From: Mailhella sp.
Lineage (GTDB): Bacteria > Desulfobacterota > Desulfovibrionia > Desulfovibrionales > Desulfovibrionaceae
Length of the DNA stretch: 12,976 nt
Assembly: GCA_020024815.1 (NCBI GenBank)
Contig: JAHHTE010000043.1
Span: 1-12,976, forward strand
Direction of reading: 5' to 3'
In this document: piece by piece, positions 7,714 through 12,976 of the stretch
Layout of the letters: every line of letters begins with the position of its first letter
How positions within the stretch are numbered: the first letter of the stretch is position 1
Translations under genes and position numbers: made by a program
The notes under the pieces: model-generated
The model's input: the letters and a program-made list of their open reading frames with translations, nothing else
The model's database searches: none
What the model was told of the DNA's origin: nothing

Positions 7714-7959
7714 TTTGCCTCTCCTTGCGAGGAATTTATCATATTATAGTTGTATTATACAACAGATGTTTTCTAATGCCACAGGCAAGCAGTACTTATT
7801 ACCTATTTTTCTAATAAAAGCAACTTAATTTTTTGTATGGAAAAAAATTTTTTTGCTTTAACCGTCGGAAGTCGGCATTAAGGAATAATTGCTCACTCGA
7901 ACGTTTTTTATTATCAGTTATACAAAAAAAAGCAATAGTTTTAATAAGAAAATTTTAAA
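7714..7959 (-). promoter_or_regulatory. Spacer/leader upstream of rplS, probable promoter region
   Basis: This is the longest gap inside the translation block. It has no ORF I can support. Read on the minus strand, two TATAAT hexamers (7754-7759 and 7743-7748) lie 41 and 30 bases before the rplS start, but neither has a clear -35 box. The first is embedded in a 15-base inverted repeat (7749-7763, GTTGTA and TACAAC around TTA). A G+C-richer patch at 7858-7881 can fold as TTAA/CCG paired with CGG/TTAA around an eight-base loop. The size and position suggest a leader RNA or promoter for rplS, but the boundaries are uncertain. Confidence 0.4.
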
Positions 7960-9276
7960 TTAATCTAAATCGCCTAAAAGTCTATCTAAAATAATTGCAC
8001 AAGCAGCACGAACAGGTAAATGATTATATGTACCAAGATAACGTAAAGGAGGAAGAATATAATCACATTTTGCTAAAGCTTCAGGGGCTAAACCATGACT
8101 TGTGCCAAGTACAATAAGTAGAGTATTATTTTTTGCTAAATTTTTTATTTCTTGAAATGGGGTAGCAAGTCTTTTTTCTCTGCCTTTTTTGTCGCGTTCA
8201 GCTTTTGCACTTGTGCCAATAAGAAGTGGTTCTTTGCCACTTATTGCTGTAATATTTTCTTTTGCTTGTTTTAAGGAGTCAGCAAGGTGAATTCGTTTTA
8301 ATGCTTGACTTCGATCTGGATTTGTCTTTGCACCTTCACCATGAACCCAGTGATCAAGTAATTCTTGTACAAGAAGTTTTTGATCTTGAATTGGACTTAC
8401 AATTTGTAAAGAACTTATACCATAAGTACATGAAATTCTTGCAATATCATGTAAATCTAAATTGGTAACAGAGCTTGAACCAACTGTATTATTTTTTAAC
8501 AAAATAGGGTAATGCACAAGAGCAATATGGATATTTTTTCCTAAATTAGTATTTTTTATTTCATTTAAAAATACTCTATCTTGTTCAGATAATTGTGCAT
8601 TATTGAGTAAATCAGGTCTATGTTTTAATGTCATTTGCAAAGAAGATTTTCTTCGCCAAGTATTAATTTCACTATGATTACCATTTTGTAATTCTTTAGG
8701 AACTTTTAGTCCCATAAAATTATCTGGACGCGTATAATGAGGATATTCTAAAAGATTATTACTATAACTTTCATCTTCTCCTGATTCTTCTTTTCCCATA
8801 TAGCCAGCTTGTAAGCGTGCTGTTGCTTCAATTACTGCAAGGGCTGCAACTTCACCACCATTAAGAATTGCTTCACCTACACTAATGCGACGTATTGGTA
8901 AAAGATCATAAATTCTTTCATCAAAACCTTCATATCGTCCACAAATAAGAGTTAAATTTTCTTCTTGTGCAAGTTCATGGGCAATTTTTTGTGTTAATGG
9001 TTCACCTGTTGGGGTTAAGATAATAATTGATCCTGTTTGTTTTCCTGCTTTTTCAATGGATTTTACGGCATCTAAAATAGGCTGTGTCATAAGCACCATG
9101 CCCGGCCCACCACCATAAGGGCTATCGTCAACTTTTTTGTGTTTATTTTCAGTAAAATCACGAGGATTAATATAATCAACACTAACAATACCAGCTTTAT
9201 TTGCTTTTGCAAAAAGAGCTGTATTTAATGGAGAGGTAAACCATTCAGGAAAAAGAGTGATAAGATGATAATGCAT
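7960..9276 (-). CDS. trmD: tRNA (guanine-37-N1)-methyltransferase with second C-terminal SPOUT domain
   Basis: TrmD places m1G37 next to the anticodon and prevents +1 frameshifting. Residues 1 to about 245 are a complete TrmD that aligns without gaps to E. coli numbering: VDDSPYGGGPGM (49-60), CGRYEGFDER (112-121), SVGEAILNGGE (132-142), Arg154, LLEYPHYTRP (175-184) and GNHSEINTWRRK (199-210). The catalytic Asp169 of E. coli is Glu here, with Asp at 168. Residues 248-438 form a second SPOUT-type RNA methyltransferase domain (IALVHYPILL, then VLGTSHGLAPEAL, then LRYLGTYNHLPVRAA), so the 438-residue protein is nearly twice the usual length. I know this fusion from Desulfovibrio-type bacteria; the target of the second domain is unknown to me. 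It starts six bases after rimM, in the same frame, with no Shine-Dalgarno sequence. Confidence 0.96.
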   Translation of the reverse strand: MHYHLITLFPEWFTSPLNTALFAKANKAGIVSVDYINPRDFTENKHKKVDDSPYGGGPGMVLMTQPILDAVKSIEKAGKQTGSIIILTPTGEPLTQKIAHELAQEENLTLICGRYEGFDERIYDLLPIRRISVGEAILNGGEVAALAVIEATARLQAGYMGKEESGEDESYSNNLLEYPHYTRPDNFMGLKVPKELQNGNHSEINTWRRKSSLQMTLKHRPDLLNNAQLSEQDRVFLNEIKNTNLGKNIHIALVHYPILLKNNTVGSSSVTNLDLHDIARISCTYGISSLQIVSPIQDQKLLVQELLDHWVHGEGAKTNPDRSQALKRIHLADSLKQAKENITAISGKEPLLIGTSAKAERDKKGREKRLATPFQEIKNLAKNNTLLIVLGTSHGLAPEALAKCDYILPPLRYLGTYNHLPVRAACAIILDRLLGDLD

Positions 9277-9282
9277 ACGAAA

Positions 9283-9903
9283 TTATTTTTTTTGTGATGA
9301 TTGAGATTTTTTATAACGTTTTTTAGGTGCTTGAATTTCATCACAAGCATTATCTTGTTCATTTAGATAAATATCTAAAAGTCCTGTTGGAGGATTGAGA
9401 TAAACAGCATTATTATCTAAATCATAATGATCTATAAATTGAGATACAGCAGGGTAAAGAATTTCGTTTGTACCGTTACGGATAAACCAAATTTCTTGCC
9501 CTGCTGGAAAAGATATTTCTTCTATTTTACCAAGGTTTTTTGAACCGTGAAAAGCTGTTGCACCGATAATATGATGAAGGTATGGAGCAGATTCTTCCTC
9601 TTCCATAGCGTCAACATCTTCTTGTGTAAGAAGTTTTTCGTCAATAACTATATCATAGTTTCGGTATAATTCAGCTTCTGTTCTACTATTTATACCTTGA
9701 ATTTTTAGGATAATAATATTTCCTTGTTCTTTAAAACTGATAACTTTGCATGGTTTAGGAGCTAATTTACCAGCTTTGAGTAAAATTTGGCTTTTTTTTA
9801 AATAATCAAAGGATTCTGCAAAGTATTGAGCACAAATTTCACCAGAAATACCATGCGGACGTGTAAGTTTACCAATAAAAACAAAGGAGTTATCTAAATT
9901 CAT
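9283..9903 (-). CDS. rimM: Ribosome maturation factor RimM
   Basis: RimM assists assembly of the 30S head by binding near S19 and 16S rRNA. The 206 residues contain the N-terminal RimM domain (FIGKLTRPHGISGEI at 9-23, then SRTEAELYRNYDIVI) and a C-terminal PRC-barrel domain from about residue 105 (YLHHIIGATAF, then GKIEEIS, ending in PPTGLLDIY). About 25 further residues form a Lys/Gln/Ser-rich tail beyond the barrel. The length is a little above the usual 170-185 because of that tail. The ATG overlaps the khpA stop by one base (TAATG) and has no good ribosome-binding site, so it is probably translated by coupling to khpA. Confidence 0.95.
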   Translation of the reverse strand: MNLDNSFVFIGKLTRPHGISGEICAQYFAESFDYLKKSQILLKAGKLAPKPCKVISFKEQGNIIILKIQGINSRTEAELYRNYDIVIDEKLLTQEDVDAMEEEESAPYLHHIIGATAFHGSKNLGKIEEISFPAGQEIWFIRNGTNEILYPAVSQFIDHYDLDNNAVYLNPPTGLLDIYLNEQDNACDEIQAPKKRYKKSQSSQKK

Positions 9904-10136
9904 TATTCTAAAATTTCTAATACAACACGTTTGCGAGTTTTTGCAGATACAGCTCCAAGTAAAGTGCGAATAGCACGAGCAGTACGACCTTGTTTACCAA
10001 TAACTTTACCAAGATCTTCCTTTGCAACGGTTAACTCAAGAACAGAAGTTTGTTCACCTTCGATTTCACGAACTTTTACACTGTCAGGATTATCAACTAG
10101 AGATTTAGTGATATACTCTACAAGTTCTTTTTGCAT
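9903..10136 (-). CDS. khpA: KH-domain RNA-binding protein KhpA
   Basis: This small single-KH RNA-binding protein is encoded in many bacteria beside rpsP, rimM and trmD. The chosen start gives 77 residues. The N-terminal MQKELVEYITKSLVDNPDSV is characteristic, and the KH GxxG loop is GKVIGKQGRTARAIR, with Gly-Lys-Gln-Gly at the centre. KhpA-type proteins bind RNA broadly and have been linked to cell division and envelope regulation in Gram-positive bacteria. The role in this lineage is not known to me. An ATG two codons upstream (10142) is possible, but the inner ATG has a GAG six bases before it and matches the common N-terminus. It is the first gene of the block: rpsP is missing and a divergent gene lies upstream. 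Confidence 0.92.
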   Translation of the reverse strand: MQKELVEYITKSLVDNPDSVKVREIEGEQTSVLELTVAKEDLGKVIGKQGRTARAIRTLLGAVSAKTRKRVVLEILE

Positions 10137-10142
10137 AATCAT

Positions 10143-10239
10143 CTCGCTTCAACTATAAGTTTTCCCAAAATCAACAGGGAAGAAGAACGCCTTCACTATA
10201 AAGCTTATAACTTTACAGAAAACCGTAAAACATATATTC
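10143..10239 (-). promoter_or_regulatory. 5' leader of khpA with two small hairpins
   Basis: Between the predicted transcription start and khpA the minus-strand leader can form a hairpin at 10212-10229 (seven base pairs including one G-U, UUUU loop) and another at 10162-10181 (TTCCC paired with GGGAA, ten-base loop). Both are modest. They may be incidental in A+T-rich DNA, but they sit in the leader of an operon headed by an RNA-binding protein. Confidence 0.3.
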
Positions 10240-10268
10240 TATGTACCAAGTAGCTTGCTTATTGTCAA
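10240..10268 (-). promoter_or_regulatory. Promoter for khpA-rimM-trmD
   Basis: On the minus strand a perfect TTGACA -35 box (10263-10268) lies 17 bases before TACATA (10240-10245), with TAGAAT just downstream as an alternative -10. Transcription would start around 10233, giving a leader of about 95 bases. It is the only perfect consensus -35 in the divergent intergenic region. Confidence 0.5.
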
Positions 10269-10307
10269 TATAGTTTATTAAAAATTAACTATTACGTATG
10301 AATTTTT

Positions 10308-11264
10308 ATGAATAAAAAAAGTTATTCAGTTTATATTATTTATTCTATGTTTGTTTTTATATTGAGTTTTGTTTTTATTATTTATCCTGTAAAAGCAAGT
10401 AATTATAAAGATAGTGATACGAAAAAAATAGAATTTCCCTTTGATGAATTATTAATCAATACATGGCAAGAAGTGGAGAAAGGGTTATCATTTAATCGAA
10501 TTTCTGAAACAATAATGATAGAAAGAGAAAATAATGCAAAATTGCCAGTTAATATTTCTTTTGATGTATTACGCTTTGATCCTGATTTTTTTGAATTTTC
10601 TGTGTATGGTGTTACTATTGATAATACTGTAAAACGAAGTTTATATGGTTGGCTTAGAGATTATAATTTATTGGCAGTTATAAATGCTTCTATGTATTTA
10701 CCTGATAATATTTCAAGTATTGGATATTTAAAAAAGAAAAATAAATATAGTAATTCTCATATTGGAAAAAATCTAGGTGCATTTTTTTTAGCAAATCCTT
10801 ATGAAAAATATAAGGGTAAAATTCCAAATGTAGCCATTATTTATAGTAATGAACCTCATTTTTCACGGTTTATTCAAAGTAACGAAAAACAAAAAATTAC
10901 AACAGTTCTTGATAAATATCAAGTTGTTGTGCAAAATTTTCAATTATTAGAACTAACAAATAATGATAATCATGTTTGGTCAGGACAAAGACGACATTCA
11001 ATTGCTTCTTTAGGAGAAGATGCACAAGGACGAATTTTATTAATGTATGCATCTAATCCGATTACTATTAATGAATTTATCCTTGCACTAAGAAAAAGCA
11101 AACAATTAAATATAAAAAGAGCTATGTATTTAGAGGGGGGAACAGAGGCTGCTATGCTCTATCAAGGACAAAAGACTTTTTTATGGCAAGTAAATGATAA
11201 TATAAAACTTTTTCTAAAAGGAATAATTTTACTTCCGAATGTTATTGGTATTAAAAGAAAGTAA
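10308..11264 (+). CDS. Phosphodiester glycosidase (NAGPA/DUF2233) family protein, membrane-anchored or secreted
   Basis: This 318-residue protein has an N-terminal hydrophobic segment (about 8-29, ending in VKASN), which serves as a signal peptide or single membrane anchor, so the rest acts outside the cytoplasm. The body shows the blocks of the NAGPA-like phosphodiester glycosidase family: VINASMY (124-130), VVQNFQLL (207-214), RRHSIASLGEDAQGRILLMYAS (starting at Arg228) and YLEGGTEAAMLY (274-285). The human family founder removes N-acetylglucosamine from a phosphodiester. Bacterial members are thought to act on cell-surface sugars, but the substrate of this one cannot be read. There is no clear Shine-Dalgarno sequence before the ATG. 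It is divergent from khpA, and its promoter is not obvious; TTGTCA at 10262-10267 is a weak -35 candidate. Confidence 0.75.
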   Translation: MNKKSYSVYIIYSMFVFILSFVFIIYPVKASNYKDSDTKKIEFPFDELLINTWQEVEKGLSFNRISETIMIERENNAKLPVNISFDVLRFDPDFFEFSVYGVTIDNTVKRSLYGWLRDYNLLAVINASMYLPDNISSIGYLKKKNKYSNSHIGKNLGAFFLANPYEKYKGKIPNVAIIYSNEPHFSRFIQSNEKQKITTVLDKYQVVVQNFQLLELTNNDNHVWSGQRRHSIASLGEDAQGRILLMYASNPITINEFILALRKSKQLNIKRAMYLEGGTEAAMLYQGQKTFLWQVNDNIKLFLKGIILLPNVIGIKRK

Positions 11265-11269
11265 ATAAC

Positions 11270-11289
11270 AAAAGTGTAGAAAACTTTTT
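11270..11289 (+). terminator. Weak terminator-like hairpin after the glycosidase gene
   Basis: AAAAGT (11270-11275) and ACTTTT (11283-11288) form a six-base A+T-rich stem followed by T-rich sequence, shortly after the stop codon. The stem is weak, so termination here is uncertain. Confidence 0.3.
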
Positions 11290-11304
11290 ATTTTTGTTTT
11301 ATTC

Positions 11305-11333
11305 TTGCCTATTTTTTCTTTTTATCCTATACA
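11305..11333 (+). promoter_or_regulatory. Candidate sstT promoter
   Basis: TTGCCT (11305-11310) and TATACA (11328-11333) are separated by exactly 17 bases. Each matches the sigma-70 consensus at four of six positions. Transcription would begin near 11340 and give a leader of roughly 38 bases before the sstT ATG. It lies just after the weak terminator-like hairpin of the upstream gene. Confidence 0.45.
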
Positions 11334-11377
11334 AAAATTCGTAAATTCATTTTTACAAAAATACACGAGAGGTTTGT

Positions 11378-12646
11378 ATGGGTACTTCAAATTCTAGTAT
11401 TTTTCGTTCTGCCTTTAACTGGTATATGTCAACCTCACTTATTTTACTAATTTGTATTAGTATGGTGTTGGCAGTTTTTTTAGGTGTATCACTTCCAGCG
11501 TATGCATCTTATTTTACCATTTTGGGTGATTTATTTGTTGGTGCTTTAAAAGCTATTGCACCAATTTTGGTTTTTGTTCTTGTATGCGCATCTATTACGC
11601 AACATGAAAAAGGTACAGAAACAAGCATAAAACCATTAATTGTTTTATACTTATTAGGTACTTTTGCTGCTGCTTTGGTTGCTGTTGTTGCAAGTTTTTT
11701 ATTTCCCACAACTTTACAATTAGCAGAAGCAGCTCAAGCTGCAAGTGAAAATGCTGGTAGCGTAAGTGCTGTTTTAAAGAATTTGATTACTCAAGTTGTT
11801 TCAAACCCTGTTACTGCCTTATCTCAAGCAAACTATATTTCTCTTATCTTTTGGGCTGTTGCTTTTGGTCTTGCTTTCCAACATGCTGCTGATACAACAA
11901 GAAGATTTATTATTGATTTAGGGCATTGTGTTTCTGATATAGTTAGAATGATTGTTAGAACTGCTCCTTTCGGTATTTTTGGACTTGTGTATTCTGTTGT
12001 TGGACAATTTGGTGTTGAAGTTCTTTATGGCTATGCACATTTATTAGCTGTGCTTCTTGGAGCAATGTTCTTTGTTGCTTTTGTGATAAACCCAATTTTT
12101 GTTTATTTGAAAGTTCGTCAAAATCCATTCCCTCTTGTTTGGTTTTGTATAAAAAATAGTGGTGTTACAGCGTTCTTTACTCGCTCCTCTGCTGCAAATA
12201 TTCCTGTAAATATGGATCTTTGTCGTCGTCTTAATCTTCCAGAAGGAACATACGCAATTTCTATTCCTTTAGGTGCAACTATTAATATGGCTGGTGCTGC
12301 TATTACTATTACAGTTCTTACTTTGGCAGCTGCAACAACATTAGATATTCATGTTGATATTTTTTCAGCTTTATTACTTAGTATTGTAGCTTCACTTTGT
12401 GCTTGCGGTGCTTCAGGTATTGCAGGTGGATCTTTAATGCTTATTCCTCTTGCTTGTAGTCTTTTTGGTATTAGCAATGATATTGCATTACAAGTTGTTG
12501 GTGTAGGATTTATTATTGGTGTACTTCAAGATTCAACAGAAACAGCATTAAATAGTTCAACAGACGTTATCTTTACAGCTACTGCTGTTTTAGGACCAAA
12601 TGATAATGTAAAAGAACGTGTTCATGCTGCTGTTGCACATCAATAA
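11378..12646 (+). CDS. sstT: Sodium/serine-threonine symporter
   Basis: SstT imports serine and threonine with Na+ across the cytoplasmic membrane. It belongs to the dicarboxylate/amino acid:cation symporter family. The 422 residues are full length, with long hydrophobic segments throughout. Diagnostic features are the serine-rich TRSSAANIPVNM (268-279) of the first re-entrant hairpin, SIPLGATINMAGAAITI (295-311) holding the NMAG Na+-site motif, the second hairpin CGASGIAGGS (343-352), and GVLQDSTETALNSSTDV (381-397) in the last helix, all close to E. coli SstT rather than to glutamate or C4-dicarboxylate carriers. An AGAGG site lies six bases before the ATG. The gene stands alone, with its own likely promoter and a strong terminator. 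Confidence 0.95.
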   Translation: MGTSNSSIFRSAFNWYMSTSLILLICISMVLAVFLGVSLPAYASYFTILGDLFVGALKAIAPILVFVLVCASITQHEKGTETSIKPLIVLYLLGTFAAALVAVVASFLFPTTLQLAEAAQAASENAGSVSAVLKNLITQVVSNPVTALSQANYISLIFWAVAFGLAFQHAADTTRRFIIDLGHCVSDIVRMIVRTAPFGIFGLVYSVVGQFGVEVLYGYAHLLAVLLGAMFFVAFVINPIFVYLKVRQNPFPLVWFCIKNSGVTAFFTRSSAANIPVNMDLCRRLNLPEGTYAISIPLGATINMAGAAITITVLTLAAATTLDIHVDIFSALLLSIVASLCACGASGIAGGSLMLIPLACSLFGISNDIALQVVGVGFIIGVLQDSTETALNSSTDVIFTATAVLGPNDNVKERVHAAVAHQ

Positions 12647-12666
12647 GTAATATTTTTTATTTCTAT

Positions 12667-12696
12667 AAAAAAGCTACCAATATGGTAGCTTTTTTT
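12667..12696 (+). terminator. Intrinsic terminator of sstT
   Basis: A perfect eight-base stem (AGCTACCA at 12672-12679 and TGGTAGCT at 12683-12690) with a three-base loop is flanked by an A-run before and a run of seven T after. It lies about 20 bases after the sstT stop. Because of the flanking A-run it could also act on transcripts from the opposite direction. Confidence 0.9.
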
Positions 12697-12711
12697 GTAT
12701 ATTGCGTTTTC

Positions 12712-12769
12712 TTAGGGGGAAAACTTTTGAAAAAGTTTCTCCCCCTAAAACCCCTTTACAAAACTTTTT
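12712..12769. repeat. G-run/C-run inverted repeat, probable dispersed intergenic element
   Basis: TTAGGGGG (12712-12719) pairs perfectly with CCCCCTAA (12741-12748). Inside it, AAACTTTT (12721-12728) and AAAAGTTT (12731-12738) extend the stem with one bulged C. A second C-run (12751-12754) and another ACTTTTT (12763-12769) follow. I recall similar G-run, AACTTTT and C-run hairpins as common intergenic repeats in Desulfovibrio genomes. That comparison is from memory and was not searched. It may be a mobile-type repeat or a bidirectional terminator. Confidence 0.55.
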
Positions 12770-12774
12770 AAAAT

Positions 12775-12808
12775 AAAAATTTCTTTTGTATGCAAAAGAA
12801 ATTTTTTT
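12775..12808. repeat. Perfect 14-bp inverted repeat hairpin
   Basis: AAAAATTTCTTTTG (12775-12788) and its exact complement (12793-12806) enclose a four-base loop TATG, and the T-run extends to 12808. It can act as an A+T-rich terminator-like hairpin on either strand. It directly follows the G-run/C-run repeat. Confidence 0.6.
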
Positions 12809-12976
12809 ATGTCTTGTTATAATGTGTAATAGATTATGCCGGTTAGTTATCTATTGAAATTTTATTTTTCTTATTCACTAAATTTATCTTTACTAACGGC
12901 TATTACTGTAATTTCGAGCAATTTCTCTTAATTCCATAATCTTTTAGTAAGTTGTGTTATTTTTTGTTTTTAGAAA
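12809..12976. other. Non-coding tail with possible extended -10 and spaced inverted repeat
   Basis: No ORF of useful length is present on either strand. On the plus strand TGTTATAAT (12815-12823) matches an extended -10 promoter, without a good -35. GCCGGTTAGT (12838-12847) and ACTAACGGC (12892-12900) form an inverted repeat with one extra G, 44 bases apart. Nothing else stands out to the end of the window. Confidence 0.3.

Noticed and set aside
7837..7881. 14-codon plus-strand ORF (MEKNFFALTVGSRH) in the rplS spacer
   Set aside because: It has no ribosome-binding site, begins in an A/T homopolymer and lies opposite the rplS transcript. Not supportable as a gene.
9285..9293. A8 run at the end of rimM as a programmed frameshift site
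   Set aside because: trmD is already in the rimM frame, so a shift would not join the two genes. The run simply encodes the terminal lysines.
11509..11709. 66-residue minus-strand ORF inside sstT
   Set aside because: It is the complement of membrane-helix codons in a well-matched transporter, and no independent signal supports it.
12893..12937. 14-codon minus-strand ORF (MELREIARNYSNSR) near the window end
   Set aside because: It is too short, lacks a ribosome-binding site and is not followed by any reading frame. It could be a gene remnant, but nothing confirms that.

Overview
The window is an A+T-rich stretch (about one third G+C by eye) of a bacterial chromosome, densely packed with housekeeping genes. 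Several signs point to the Desulfovibrionaceae, possibly a low-G+C, Lawsonia-like member: TrmD carries a second RNA-methyltransferase domain at its C-terminus, khpA-rimM-trmD-rplS-rnhB-yraN-rsmI run in one block, and the repeat after sstT resembles intergenic hairpin elements I associate with Desulfovibrio. The genus is an inference; the gene identities are much firmer.

Positions 35-4785 (minus strand) look like one transcription unit. A good promoter (4757-4785) precedes a lipoprotein with a periplasmic-binding-protein fold (LpoA-like). It is followed by gatC and gatA, two subunits of the Asp/Glu-tRNA amidotransferase, and by a class V (alanine/serine-glyoxylate type) aminotransferase. gatB is not in the window.

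Positions 4910-10268 (minus strand) form a translation-centred block, transcribed in the order khpA, rimM, trmD, rplS, rnhB, yraN, rsmI, smpB. These genes cover RNA binding and 16S maturation (khpA, rimM), tRNA m1G37 methylation (trmD), ribosomal protein L19, RNase HII, a YraN/UPF0102 protein, 16S C1402 ribose methylation (rsmI) and the tmRNA partner SmpB. Most genes abut or overlap. The two exceptions are a 246-base spacer before rplS and a clear intrinsic terminator between rplS and rnhB, which probably sets apart strong ribosomal-protein expression from the downstream genes. rpsP, the usual first neighbour of khpA, is absent here. khpA instead starts from its own promoter, back to back with a plus-strand gene.

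Positions 10308-12646 (plus strand) hold a membrane-anchored, extracytoplasmic phosphodiester-glycosidase-family protein and the Na+/serine-threonine symporter SstT. sstT ends in a strong terminator. The last 280 bases are non-coding and rich in hairpins: a G-run/C-run inverted repeat of likely dispersed type, a perfect 14-bp palindromic hairpin, a possible extended -10 promoter and a spaced inverted repeat.

I found no mobile element, CRISPR array, tRNA or rRNA, and no convincing new multi-gene system. The points most worth following are the double-SPOUT TrmD with an Asp-to-Glu change at the catalytic position, the rplS leader and terminator, the loss of rpsP from its operon, and the structured region after sstT.
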